Positions 44,716-53,654 of a DNA stretch of 64,000 bases are shown here, one piece after another. This DNA comes from Varibaculum timonense_A (GTDB taxonomy: Bacteria > Actinomycetota > Actinomycetes > Actinomycetales > Actinomycetaceae), in the NCBI RefSeq assembly GCF_027694345.1, contig NZ_JAQEVU010000001.1:1-64000 (forward strand), in the 5' to 3' direction. Under the pieces are notes generated by a model. The model had not been told where the DNA came from and did no database searches. It was given only the letters and a program-made list of their open reading frames with translations. The position numbers were made by a program, and so were the translations under genes. The first letter of the stretch is position 1. Each line of letters opens with the position of its first letter.

Positions 44716-45339
44716 GTGTATTTTCATTCTTTACAGTTCAAAATCCAAGGAAGCGTCGAAGGACTTTTTTCTGCTAATGAACAAGAGTTAGACATTGCTG
44801 ACCAGTTTTCCCATCTATCTCAATCGTTGGGGTTTGAGGGGGAGTCAGGTATTTATGCAGGTTTATGGGCTACCCAGTTCGTCTACGATGATTATTCTCT
44901 TCTTGAGGGTGATTTTTTAGCTAGAGGCTTACATCTCGACCTGCTTTGTGACAGCGATTATCCCATCCCATTTAGCGCCATTTTCTTGTGTCTGGGAGAA
45001 ACTCTAAAACGAATAGCTAACTGCGTCGTAACGGAGCTCACTGTTTCGTGTAAGCCTTATTCAGTTAAGGCGAATATACCTAAGGGAAAAAGCAGCAGTA
45101 CTCTTGAAAAACTCAGCGAGCCAAAAATAATAAACCACGCCCTCCCGGTTACCCAAGTCTCAACGATTATGTATTCTTGCAAGGGTAAGCGGAATACTCT
45201 TCTAGCATCTGGAGCGATACCTTTTACCATGACCCGATGTTACTTACCAGAACTTGCGTTACCATTTTCTGCAATCTATTCGCAATGGGGAAAGAGAATG
45301 CTGAAACATGCAGAAACGATTCAAATTGTAGCCAATTAG
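44716..45339 (+). CDS. Hypothetical protein
   Basis: 207 residues from GTG 44716 (AGGA seven bases upstream). No signal peptide or membrane segment; beta-rich with many aromatics in the first half (HSLQFKIQG, WATQFVYDDYSLL). No family recognised. A small lipoprotein-like ORF begins 4 nt after its stop, suggesting a two-gene unit. Base composition is somewhat AT-richer than neighbours. Confidence 0.55.
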   Translation: MYFHSLQFKIQGSVEGLFSANEQELDIADQFSHLSQSLGFEGESGIYAGLWATQFVYDDYSLLEGDFLARGLHLDLLCDSDYPIPFSAIFLCLGETLKRIANCVVTELTVSCKPYSVKANIPKGKSSSTLEKLSEPKIINHALPVTQVSTIMYSCKGKRNTLLASGAIPFTMTRCYLPELALPFSAIYSQWGKRMLKHAETIQIVAN

Positions 45340-45343
45340 CATA

Positions 45344-45535
45344 TTGCTTTTTGTTTCCGCCTTAACGCTTTCGGGTTGCAGCCACGAATTGGGCTGTAGT
45401 CTCCCTGTTAAACACTCGACTACCGTATTAAAAATCTCTCAGGGTGACCCTATAGAAGTTGTTCCCGAAGATAGCGCTTTTCGCAGGCGGATTCTAGGGG
45501 AGTTCTTTCGGGGGGGGAGAGAGGCTAATTCTTAA
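45344..45535 (+). CDS. Tiny lipoprotein-like ORF ending in a G8 tract
   Basis: 63 residues from TTG 45344, 4 nt after the preceding gene. LFVSALTLSGCSH resembles a lipobox, but the signal sequence lacks a basic n-region, so the start is unsure. The 3' end contains eight Gs (45510-45517) coding for RGG. The reading frame overlaps the convergent UPF0210 gene by 11 bp. It may be a real small lipoprotein or a remnant. Confidence 0.35.
   Translation: MLFVSALTLSGCSHELGCSLPVKHSTTVLKISQGDPIEVVPEDSAFRRRILGEFFRGGREANS
45510..45517. repeat. G8 homopolymer in the tiny lipoprotein ORF
   Basis: Eight Gs near the end of the 45344 ORF. A slip would change only the last few residues; it is noted because another G8 tract occurs at 4919-4926. 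Confidence 0.5.
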
Positions 45536-46889
45536 AGGAATGTATGGGGGCGGGGATACGTCCTCCGCGAGCCGCAAACCTTTCTGAAGACAGCGAGGTT
45601 ACTTCCATAATTGGTGCCCAGCCCAGTAGACCTCCAAAATTCGCTTGGTCGCCTACGCCTTTGCCCGGTACTGGAATCACCCGCACCGCAGTAGTTTTCC
45701 CGTTGGCAACCCCGATAGCGGCTTCATCAGCAATCAAACCGGTAATAGTAGCGGCAGGAGTGTCACCGGGAATCGCGATCATATCCAGACCTACTGAACA
45801 GATAGCGGTCATGGCTTCCAGTTTCGCCAGACTCAAAGAACCGCGCTGGACTGCTTGAATCATATTCGCGTCCTCGGAAACCGGAATAAAGGAGCCGGAA
45901 AGTCCCCCTACCAGTGAACACGCCATCAGGCCGCCCTTTTTAACCGCATCGTTGAGCAAAGCCAAAGCCGCAGTAGTGCCGGGCGCTCCGACCGCTTCTA
46001 CGCCCAGCTCTTCTAAAATTGCTGCCACCGAATCTCCTACTGCCGGGGTAGGGGCGAGCGATAAATCTACAATCCCAAAATTTACCCCTAGACGTTTAGC
46101 TACGGTTTGCCCCACCAGCTGCCCCATGCGGGTAATTTTGAACGCTGATTTCTTAATGACCTCTGCGCATTCTTCAAAAGGACGCCCCTTTACTCCCGCG
46201 AGCGCCCTCTCTATTACTCCCGGGCCCGAAATCCCTACCGATACCACCGCATCGGGTTGGCTCACGCCATGAAAAGCGCCCGCCATAAAGGGGTTATCTT
46301 CTACCGCGTTGGCAAACACCACCAGTTTTGCGGCTCCGATTCCGTCTTTATCGGCAGTTTTATGGGCGGCGGCGAGAACTTGCTCACCCATTTTTGCGGT
46401 CGCGCTCATATTTATGCCGCTGCGAGTAGAACCGATATTTACCGAGGAACATACGATATCGGTAGTAGCTAAGGCCTCGGGAATGGACTCCATCAACGCT
46501 AAATCGCTGCGGGTGGCACCGGCCTGTACCAACGCGGAGTAGCCACCCACAAAATCTACTCCTACGGCTTTGCCGGCACGATTGAGTGTCTGAGCGAAGG
46601 GGAGGGGATTATCGGTGCGGCAAGCCGCTGCCACCAGGGAGATTGGGGTTACCGAAAGGCGCTTGTTAATAATCGGCACCCCGAACTCGCCCGCGACTTC
46701 CTCGGCAGTAGCAACCAGGCGGGAGGCGGCGCTTAAAATCCGTTCTTCAATCCGCGCGCAGGCCCGCTCAATATCAGTATCCGCACAGTCCAGCAGGGAT
46801 AGTCCCAAAGTAACCGTGCGCACATCGAGGTTATCCTCGGCAATCATCTGTATGGTTTCCAGGATTTCCCCGGTGGTATCCAGTCCCAT
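45525..46889 (-). CDS. UPF0210 (DUF711) family protein
   Basis: 454 residues. Distinct family segments: NLDVRTVTLGLSLLDCAD, VCSSVNIGSTRSGINMSA, SVGISGPGVIERAL, GLDMIAIPGDTPAATI, RVIPVPGKGVGD. UPF0210 proteins are paired with a small ACT-domain protein in many bacteria, and that partner lies 50 nt upstream here. Structural relatives resemble pyruvate-formate-lyase-like folds but no radical-type motif is seen; biochemical role unknown. AAGGGAG precedes the ATG. Confidence 0.85.
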   Translation of the reverse strand: MGLDTTGEILETIQMIAEDNLDVRTVTLGLSLLDCADTDIERACARIEERILSAASRLVATAEEVAGEFGVPIINKRLSVTPISLVAAACRTDNPLPFAQTLNRAGKAVGVDFVGGYSALVQAGATRSDLALMESIPEALATTDIVCSSVNIGSTRSGINMSATAKMGEQVLAAAHKTADKDGIGAAKLVVFANAVEDNPFMAGAFHGVSQPDAVVSVGISGPGVIERALAGVKGRPFEECAEVIKKSAFKITRMGQLVGQTVAKRLGVNFGIVDLSLAPTPAVGDSVAAILEELGVEAVGAPGTTAALALLNDAVKKGGLMACSLVGGLSGSFIPVSEDANMIQAVQRGSLSLAKLEAMTAICSVGLDMIAIPGDTPAATITGLIADEAAIGVANGKTTAVRVIPVPGKGVGDQANFGGLLGWAPIMEVTSLSSERFAARGGRIPAPIHSFKN

Positions 46890-46938
46890 TATTCTCCCTT
46901 GCGATTAAGGCTCCCCGCGTAGGTTCACGGTAAGTAGC

Positions 46939-47208
46939 TTAGAGTTTGTGCATGGCGTTGAACAGGGATTCCGCCTGCACTTTAATAACCAGCCCTTCGG
47001 TTTCCTCTACTGGATTCATAGCTGCCTGCACCTGCGCTAACCCTATTTGTTCCTCATCGAATTCCAGCTGCATAATCATGGTGAAATATTCATCCATCAA
47101 GGTCTGCGACACATTGATGATATTCACCTGGTTTTGGGCGAGCGCTTGGGACACCGCCGCGATAATCCCGGTGTGGTCAATCCCGGTAACTGTCATAATT
47201 GCTTTCAC
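46939..47208 (-). CDS. UPF0237 ACT-domain protein
   Basis: 89 residues from GTG 47208 (KAIMTVTGIDHTGIIAAVSQALA), which equals the usual family length; longer readings upstream run through the promoter of the divergent transporter. Single ACT domain, which usually binds an amino acid. Conserved neighbour of UPF0210 proteins, so probably its ligand-sensing partner. Confidence 0.85.
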   Translation of the reverse strand: MKAIMTVTGIDHTGIIAAVSQALAQNQVNIINVSQTLMDEYFTMIMQLEFDEEQIGLAQVQAAMNPVEETEGLVIKVQAESLFNAMHKL

Positions 47209-47296
47209 GTGCTTCAGCTTACGTTCTTCTACGGCTTTTTTGCGATTCCTCGCCCCTGTTTTCTTCACTTCTGAACTCTTTCGCAATAATGGAGGG

Positions 47297-47911
47297 GTGA
47301 CCTCTAGTTTGATTTTTTCGACCCTCGTGCAAGCGGTAGTGCTATTTGTAGCCACCAATATTGACCACTTGGCGTTACTGGCTTTGTGGTTTGTTCACGG
47401 ACAGAATCGTCCGGGAACTACTGCGCGTATCTGCGCCGGTCAATATGTAGGTTTCGGGGTTATCCTGGCGACCGCCATAGTCTTAAGCACAATTTCTGGT
47501 TTGGTGATCCCGCAGGAGTACCTGCGTTTCCTGGGGCTGATACCCCTGGCATTAGGGGTAAAAGCTGCAATCGGAGAAATCCGGGAGCGTGTTGGGTCTA
47601 GGGACTTCGAGGACGAGGACGAGGCACAACTAAAGGGGAAAAAGGTTAGCGTAGGCGCAGTTGCTCTGGTTACTATGGCTAATGGGGGCGATGAAATCGC
47701 AGCCTATCTACCAGTTTTTGCCCTCTCCACCTGGTGGCAAATCGCGCTGTTTAGCGCAGTGTTCTTAGTGCTTGCTGGCGTTCTGCTTGCTCTTGCCCGT
47801 TTCATCACTGGACGTATGGGGCTGGCAGAGGTCCTGGAACGTTTTGAAGCAATTATCTTCCCCACTGTACTTATCCTACTAGGAGTGCTAATCCTCGCCG
47901 ATTTGCTTTAG
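47297..47911 (+). CDS. CadD-family cadmium/heavy-metal exporter-like protein
   Basis: 204 residues from GTG 47297, or 200 from TTG 47309, which is better spaced from the GGAGG. About six membrane helices. LFVATNIDHLALLALWF, GQYVGFGVIL, ANGGDEIAAYLPVF and LILLGVLIL match CadD. The family exports cadmium or related ions. Divergent from the ACT gene with only about 90 bp between starts. Confidence 0.8.
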   Translation: MTSSLIFSTLVQAVVLFVATNIDHLALLALWFVHGQNRPGTTARICAGQYVGFGVILATAIVLSTISGLVIPQEYLRFLGLIPLALGVKAAIGEIRERVGSRDFEDEDEAQLKGKKVSVGAVALVTMANGGDEIAAYLPVFALSTWWQIALFSAVFLVLAGVLLALARFITGRMGLAEVLERFEAIIFPTVLILLGVLILADLL

Positions 47912-47979
47912 GTTGATTGATTAGCAGTGCAAGATAAGCGATTACCAGTCGCAGTCAGGAAAAGAAGCGATTGCCAATA

Positions 47980-48085
47980 GCGCGGGAGTAGATTTTTCCT
48001 CCCGCCCAAGAATTTGGAAAACGTAGCGACGTTTTCCAAATTCTTATGCCCACCGCTCCCACTCGGATAAAATCTCCTCCCGCGC
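47980..48085. repeat. Structured ~105-nt repeat, copy A
   Basis: Outer stem GCGCGGGAG..AGATTTT / AAAATCT..CTCCCGCGC and inner stem AGAATTTGGAAAACG / CGTTTTCCAAATTCT over a 6-nt loop. Between them lie conserved internal-loop segments TCCCGCCC and ATGCCCACCG...CTCGGAT. Related to the four copies at 52.6-53.7 kb. It sits between the CadD-like gene and ybaK. Confidence 0.85.
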
Positions 48086-48205
48086 TCCTGTAACGCCGAT
48101 TTGTTTTAGACGCGCATACGCAGGCGGGGATGCTGACTTATAAAGCGGTAAAATCACCAGGCGGTTAAACTGGCTGAGAAAGTTCCTAGGAAAGCTGGTG
48201 CGGTT

Positions 48206-48691
48206 ATGGGGAAGAAACACGTGAAAACTAACGCCTTGCGCATCCTCGAAAATGCGGGGATTACTGTGCAAATGACGCAGGTTTCTTCAAAGGGCGAGTT
48301 TTTGGATGCCCTCACGATTGCACAAGAGCTAGGGGTAGGTGCGAATTTAGTGTTTAAAACTCTAGTTCTCGAGGGTGAGCCGGGGCAGCACTTTGTAGCG
48401 GTAGTGCCCGCTACTCACGAGTTAGATTTGAAAGCTGCGGCCAAGTGTTTTGGGGTAAAACACCTGGCAATGTTGCCTTTGAAAAAGCTAACCCCGCTCA
48501 CCGGTTATTTAAAAGGAGCGTGTTCGCCCTTGGGAATGAAGAAAGATTTACCGACCGTGATTGATGAGTCGGCGTTTGCTTACGAACAGATTTATGTATC
48601 GGCTGGTAAACGGGGCTATCAGATGTTGGTTTCTCCGATAAATCTGCAAGAAATATCCCATGCTTTAAGAGGTCAAATCGCTCGTCCTTAA
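48206..48691 (+). CDS. ybaK: Cys-tRNA(Pro) deacylase (YbaK-like)
   Basis: 161 residues. The YbaK/ProX fold is recognised by KTNALRILENAGI, VFKTLVLEG, the Lys in FKT and YLKGACSPLGMKK near the substrate pocket. Removes mischarged Cys from tRNA-Pro. AGGAAAG precedes the ATG. Confidence 0.88.
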   Translation: MGKKHVKTNALRILENAGITVQMTQVSSKGEFLDALTIAQELGVGANLVFKTLVLEGEPGQHFVAVVPATHELDLKAAAKCFGVKHLAMLPLKKLTPLTGYLKGACSPLGMKKDLPTVIDESAFAYEQIYVSAGKRGYQMLVSPINLQEISHALRGQIARP

Positions 48692-48709
48692 AAAGAGCAT
48701 CTCGGTTAT

Positions 48710-48733
48710 AACTGTCGTGGCGGCAGTTTTCGT
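48710..48733 (+). terminator. Weak hairpin after ybaK
   Basis: AACTG...CAGTT arms, loop about 8 nt, followed by TTCGTCTTT. A marginal terminator candidate between ybaK and mntH. Confidence 0.35.
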
Positions 48734-48867
48734 CTTTATGGAAAACAGAGTAAAGTTTCGGGTGTACGAAATCTAGATACAGAAGAGCCGAAAAATGCTT
48801 TGATGGGAAAGGGAAAGCCTTGGCAACCGAAATAGTTTTCCCAACTAAGGAGGAATGAGCTTCACCG

Positions 48868-50133
48868 ATGAAAAGGCAACTAACCCCAGATTCTCAAAAA
48901 CTGCCCCGAGCTGAGCAGACCGCTAAAAAAGGAATTTTGCCTTTACTCGGGCCCGCTTTCGTGGCAGCAGTAGCCTATGTGGATCCCGGAAACGTGGCGG
49001 CGAATATCACCGCCGGTGCTCGCTACGGTTACCTCCTAGTGTGGGTATTAGTACTGGCCAACCTGATGGCGGTTATCATCCAATATCAAAGCGCCAAACT
49101 GGGGTTAGTAACCGGAAAATCCCTACCGCAGCTCTTAGGGCAACGTCTACCGAAAACCAAACGAATCGCTTTTTGGATACAAGCCGAAATAATCGCGGCC
49201 GCAACCGACTTGGCTGAAATCGTGGGGGGCGCAATCGCCCTGCAGCTATTGTTTAACCTCCCCCTGCTAGTGGGAGGGGCAATCGTAGGTTCAATCTCCC
49301 TGGGGTTACTTATTTTTCAAAACGAGCGCCGCCAAAAACAGTTTGAAACTATCGTAATTGCTTTACTGGCAGTAATCACCGCCGGTTTCCTGTCCGGTCT
49401 GCTGATCAGCCCGCCTGATCCGGCGGGAATGCTTGGGGGGCTGCTGCCGCGCTTTGCAGGTGCCGATACGGTGCTTATCGCGGCCTCTATGCTGGGAGCA
49501 ACCGTGATGCCCCACGCTATTTACCTGCATTCTTCACTGGTCAATCACCGGTTTCCCCAGCGCAAACTCAGTGAGCTGCCCCGGCTGCTACGAGTCTCTA
49601 AACATGATGTCGGGTATGCGCTGATAGTGGCAGGAGCGGTAAATGTTGCCCTGTTGCTCCTAGCGGCATCGGCGCTAGCTGGCAAAAGCGGGACAGACAG
49701 CATCGAGGGCGCACATCACGCTATCGAATCCGCATTAGGGACGACCATTGGGGTTATTTTCGCCATTGGACTGTTAGCCTCCGGGTTGGCCTCTACCTCG
49801 GTAGGAGCCTATGCGGGTTCAGAAATCATGGGCGGGCTGTTACACGTGCAAATCCCCTTGTTTGCGCGTCGGCTAATCACCCTAATCCCCGCGTTATTGA
49901 TTCTCGCCCTCTATCCCAACCCCACCTGGGCTTTAGTTATTTCGCAGGTAGCGCTGTCTTTTGGGATTCCCCTGGCGTTAGTTCCATTAGCTAGTTATAC
50001 CCGCAAACGCGAACTGATGGGCGTTTACCAGGATTCGCGAGGAATGCGCCTAGTAATGGGGATTATTGTTGCCCTGGTGATTGCGCTTAACCTGCTGCTG
50101 GTGGTGCTGACTTTTATCGGAGTCGAGATTTAA
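48868..50133 (+). CDS. mntH: Nramp-family Mn2+/metal transporter
   Basis: 421 residues, about 11 membrane helices. Diagnostic motifs are AYVDPGN (TM1 metal-binding, about 38-44) and TVMPHAIYLHS (TM6 MPH). H+-coupled import of Mn2+ and Fe2+. AGGAGG lies about 14 nt before ATG 48868, longer than usual; there is no better in-frame start. No known manganese riboswitch pattern is visible upstream. Confidence 0.92.
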   Translation: MKRQLTPDSQKLPRAEQTAKKGILPLLGPAFVAAVAYVDPGNVAANITAGARYGYLLVWVLVLANLMAVIIQYQSAKLGLVTGKSLPQLLGQRLPKTKRIAFWIQAEIIAAATDLAEIVGGAIALQLLFNLPLLVGGAIVGSISLGLLIFQNERRQKQFETIVIALLAVITAGFLSGLLISPPDPAGMLGGLLPRFAGADTVLIAASMLGATVMPHAIYLHSSLVNHRFPQRKLSELPRLLRVSKHDVGYALIVAGAVNVALLLLAASALAGKSGTDSIEGAHHAIESALGTTIGVIFAIGLLASGLASTSVGAYAGSEIMGGLLHVQIPLFARRLITLIPALLILALYPNPTWALVISQVALSFGIPLALVPLASYTRKRELMGVYQDSRGMRLVMGIIVALVIALNLLLVVLTFIGVEI

Positions 50134-50185
50134 GTACTCATTTCCGCGAAGCCGTGGGGGTGGACGAAGAAATATAAAAAATCAG

Positions 50186-50227
50186 TTAGCGCCCTCGAAA
50201 CGATATTTTCGTTTACGAGGGCGCTAA
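50186..50227. terminator. Strong bidirectional terminator between mntH and glgB
   Basis: TTAGCGCCCTCG pairs with CGAGGGCGCTAA and an inner AAACGA/TCGTTT stem, between the convergent mntH and glgB genes. It can serve both. Confidence 0.8.
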
Positions 50228-50257
50228 GTGCTAGATTCCTAAACCTTCCTGCTATCC

Positions 50258-52441
50258 TTAGCTTTCTTTAGGGCGCAGCCACAGGCAACCTAGTGGGGGT
50301 ACTCGCAGCTCAACCGAGTAGGGGCGACCATTCCATTCCATTTCCTCGGCACTAACCTCACCGAGATTAGTAACCCCCGAGCCACCATATTTTTGGTCAT
50401 CGGTATTGAGGATTTCTTCCCATTCCCCACCATCCGGCAGACCAATACGGTAGCCTTCGTGCGGGTTACCAGCAAAGTTGCATACGCACACTAGCTTATG
50501 TTCGCGCCCATGGTCATCACGAGACTTACGGACATAAGAAATTACGTTATGTTCAGAATCGTTTACCTCAATCCATTCAAAACCGGTATGGTCATCGTCC
50601 CAAAGTGCCGGCTCGCTAGTGTAAATGTGGTTCAAATCGCGCACCAAGGATTGAATTCCCTGATTGCGGTTATCATCTAGCAAGAACCAGTCCAGTGAGC
50701 GATCTGCATCCCACTCGGCTCCTTGAGCAAACTCGGAGCCCATAAAAATTAACTGTTTGCCTGGGTGAGACCACTGGTAGGCGAACAGGGAACGCACTCC
50801 CGCTAACTGGCGCCAATAATCGCCAGGCTGCTTTGCCAGAATCGAGCCCTTGCCGTAGACGACCTCATCGTGGGAGAGAGGTAAAATGTAATGCTCAGAA
50901 AACGCATATACCAGTGAGAACGTCAATTCGCCGTGATGCCAGGAACGATTTACCGGATCTTCACGTAGATACCGTAAAGTATCGTTCATCCAACCCATAT
51001 TCCACTTCAAACCGAAGCCTAGACCTCCGGCATCTGTCGGGGCAGTAACCCCAGGCCAAGCCGTTGATTCCTCGGCAATCATGCAAATCCCAGGATGTAG
51101 GCGATAGCAGCAAGCATTAGTTTCTTGCAAGAAAGAAATTGCTTCCAGATTTTCACGTCCGCCGTATTGGTTAGGACGCCATTGCCCATCCTCACGTGAA
51201 TAATCCAAATACAGCATCGATGCCACCGCATCAACCCGTAACCCGTCAATATGGAACTCATCAAGCCAATACAAAGCATTGGCAACCAGGAAATTACGTA
51301 CCTCGGTACGTCCGTAGTTAAATATCAGGGTTCCCCAGTCAGGTTGTTCTCCGCGCATCGGATCAGGGTGTTCATACAGCTTTGTGCCATCAAATTCTGC
51401 GAGAGCGAACTGGTCTTTAGGGAAGTGACCGGGAACCCAGTCCATAATCACCCCGATTCCCGCTTGGTGAAGTTTATCAATCAGGTAGCGGAAATCGTCG
51501 GGAGTACCATAGCGGGCAGAGGGCGCGTAGTATCCGCTCTGCTGGTATCCCCAAGAACCATAGAATGGGTGTTCGGATACCGGCATCAGCTCAACGTGGG
51601 TGAAGCCTAAATCTTTCACGTAGGAAACCAAATCCTCTGCCAAATCGCGGTAGGCAGTGTCATAAGACCAAGAACCGATATGGAGTTCATACACCGACAT
51701 GGGGGAGGTATGCGGATTCGTGTTTGCCCGCTTCTTCATCCATTCGTCGTCTTCCCATTGATGATGTTTGTCGGTAACTACCGAGGCGGTTAAAGGGGGA
51801 ACTTCACAAGCTCTAGCCATAGGGTCGGCTTTTTGTCGCCAGTTCCCGTCCGGACCTAAAATCTCGAACTTGTAACGGGCTCCGATTTCTACCCCCGGAA
51901 TAAATAACTCCCAAACCCCGGAGGAACCTAACGAACGCATGGAGGACGCTTCTCCGTCCCAATAGTTAAAGTCACCTACTACCCGCACTGCCTGGGCATT
52001 TGGTGCCCAAACCGCAAAGGATGCCCCTTTGGTTTGTCCCATTTCGGTATCGTAAGTACGCAGATGAGCGCCCAGAGCGTCCCATAGTTTCTCGTGTCTA
52101 CCCTCACCGATTAGGTGCAGGTCAAGTTCGCCTACTGTAGGTAAGTACCGGTAGCCATCATCGGTCTCTTTTGTGTCCTCTCCGTAGGTGGTTCGCACCC
52201 GGTAGTCGGGAATATCAGTCCCCTCTAAAACTGCAACCCAAATGCCGTCTTGTTCATGGGTTGCGGGATAAGTGCCTGAGGAAGTGACTATCTCTACCGC
52301 GTCAGCTAAGTGGGCGACCGTTCGGATAGTGACCGAATCCTCTCCGATGTGGGTTCCCAGTACTGAATGTGGATCAAAATAGCGTCCATGGGCAACGTTA
52401 GTTAGTACTTCTGGGTCTACTGCTACAGGTTTTGCGTTCAT
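50258..52441 (-). CDS. glgB: 1,4-alpha-glucan branching enzyme
   Basis: 727 residues. A CBM48 N-domain (about 120-215) and GH13 catalytic motifs: HVELMPVSEHP, DWVPGHFP, GLRVDAVASMLY (nucleophile Asp), AEESTAWPG (Glu) and LPLSHDEVV. Adds alpha-1,6 branches to glycogen/alpha-glucan. Fits with TreS and maltokinase at the other end of the window. Full length; the ATG is at 52441. Confidence 0.96.
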   Translation of the reverse strand: MNAKPVAVDPEVLTNVAHGRYFDPHSVLGTHIGEDSVTIRTVAHLADAVEIVTSSGTYPATHEQDGIWVAVLEGTDIPDYRVRTTYGEDTKETDDGYRYLPTVGELDLHLIGEGRHEKLWDALGAHLRTYDTEMGQTKGASFAVWAPNAQAVRVVGDFNYWDGEASSMRSLGSSGVWELFIPGVEIGARYKFEILGPDGNWRQKADPMARACEVPPLTASVVTDKHHQWEDDEWMKKRANTNPHTSPMSVYELHIGSWSYDTAYRDLAEDLVSYVKDLGFTHVELMPVSEHPFYGSWGYQQSGYYAPSARYGTPDDFRYLIDKLHQAGIGVIMDWVPGHFPKDQFALAEFDGTKLYEHPDPMRGEQPDWGTLIFNYGRTEVRNFLVANALYWLDEFHIDGLRVDAVASMLYLDYSREDGQWRPNQYGGRENLEAISFLQETNACCYRLHPGICMIAEESTAWPGVTAPTDAGGLGFGLKWNMGWMNDTLRYLREDPVNRSWHHGELTFSLVYAFSEHYILPLSHDEVVYGKGSILAKQPGDYWRQLAGVRSLFAYQWSHPGKQLIFMGSEFAQGAEWDADRSLDWFLLDDNRNQGIQSLVRDLNHIYTSEPALWDDDHTGFEWIEVNDSEHNVISYVRKSRDDHGREHKLVCVCNFAGNPHEGYRIGLPDGGEWEEILNTDDQKYGGSGVTNLGEVSAEEMEWNGRPYSVELRVPPLGCLWLRPKES

Positions 52442-52661
52442 GGTTCTAGAGTGTCACGAATCGCCGAAAAATTCTTTGGAATAGCGCCCCGATTTCCAGA
52501 TTTTTTAATCCCCACCGTCACCAAGCGTGCATTGAAATCATATGAAGGTTACCCAGGGTTGAGGTCAGCGCGTCGGGTGCGGTTAGTGTCGGTTCTCTTC
52601 CGTGTCGGGGCTGGCTCGGTAAAAGCACTCCGAGATTCTGCGGTCGGCTTTGTGGGGGGGC

Positions 52662-52766
52662 GCGGGGAGGAGGATTTTGCCTCCTGCCCAAAGAGTTAGA
52701 AAAGACTCTAGTCTTTTCTAACTCTTACGCCCACCTAGCCTAATCGGCATAAATACTCCTCCCCGC
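52662..52766. repeat. Structured ~105-nt repeat, copy B
   Basis: The inner stem reads AAGAGTTAGAAAAGAC / GTCTTTTCTAACTCTT, different from the other copies but still fully paired. Outer arms GCGGGGAG.. / ..CTCCCCGC. Loops CTCCTGCCCA and CGCCCACC persist. This is compensatory change. Confidence 0.85.
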
Positions 52767-52836
52767 TGTATCTAGTTAGCGTGGCTCTCTCACATCTTTT
52801 ACCCGCCGTGCCCTTGCCTGTCTGAAAACTGTGGGT

Positions 52837-52939
52837 GCGGGGGAAAGTTTGTCCTCCTGCCCAAGAATTTGGAAAACGTGGCGTCGTTTTCCAAAATCTT
52901 ATGCCCACCGCATCTACTCGGATCAAACTTTCCCCCTGC
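52837..52939. repeat. Structured ~105-nt repeat, copy C
   Basis: Outer stem GCGGGGGAAAGTTTG / CAAACTTTCCCCCTGC, inner stem AAGAATTTGGAAAACG / CGTTTTCCAAAATCTT with two mismatches, conserved loops TCCTCCTGCC and ATGCCCACCG...CTACTCGGAT. Confidence 0.85.
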
Positions 52940-53189
52940 TATCGCTAATTAGGGTGTCTCTCTCATATCTTTTACCGGCGCGACCTTTTATGGTGACGTT
53001 TTCACCCTCCCGGTGCAGTTTCACCCTCCCGAGATGGGAAATGTGGTCGTAATTGGAGTGTTTTGCCGGTTTTGGGAGGGTGGTTTTGTCTCGGGAGGGT
53101 GGAAACGGCGCGTATGCCTGGAATCGGGAGGGTGAAAATGTTGCTCTGGTGGGTGTGGTTGCTTGGTTGCGTGTCTGAAAACTGTGGGT

Positions 53190-53291
53190 GCGGGGGAAAG
53201 TTTGTCCTCCTGCCCAAGAATTTGGAAAACGTGGCGTCGTTTTCCAAATTCTTATGCCCACCGCGCCTACTCGGATCAAGCTTTCCCCTGC
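53190..53291. repeat. Structured ~105-nt repeat, copy D
   Basis: Nearly identical to copy C, with outer right arm CAAGCTTTCCCCTGC and inner stem AAGAATTTGGAAAACG / CGTTTTCCAAATTCTT. Starts 353 bp after C. Confidence 0.85.
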
Positions 53292-53554
53292 TTTTCCTGT
53301 CTTGACTCCTACATCTTTTACCGCCCGCGCCTCTTTTGGTGACGTTTTGACCCTCCCGGTGCGGTTGCGCCCTCCCGAGATGGGAAATGTGGTCGTAATT
53401 GGGGCGTTTTGCCGGTATTGGGAGGGTGGTTTTGTCTGCGGAGGGTGAAAACGGCGCGTATGCCTGAAATCAGGAGGGTGATTTTGTCTCGGGAGGGTGA
53501 TAATGCTCCTCAGGTGAGCGTTATTTGTTGGTTATATGCCTGGAAGTTGTGGGT

Positions 53555-53654
53555 GCGGGGAAAGTTTGTCCTCCTGCCCAAGAATTTGGAAAACGTGGCG
53601 GCGTTTTCCAAATTCTTATGCCCACCGCACCTACTCGGATCAAACTTTCCCCGC
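53555..53654. repeat. Structured ~105-nt repeat, copy E
   Basis: GCGGGGAAAGTTTG pairs exactly with CAAACTTTCCCCGC; the inner stem AAGAATTTGGAAAACG / CGTTTTCCAAATTCTT is perfect. The loops are as in copies C and D. Starts 365 bp after D. Confidence 0.85.

Noticed and set aside
46946..47296. N-terminal extension of the CadD-like transporter from 46946
   Set aside because: It would run antisense through the whole ACT gene; the family starts near 47297 and has its own GGAGG there.
48692..48867. Manganese (yybP-ykoY) riboswitch upstream of mntH
   Set aside because: The conserved loops of that aptamer are not seen.
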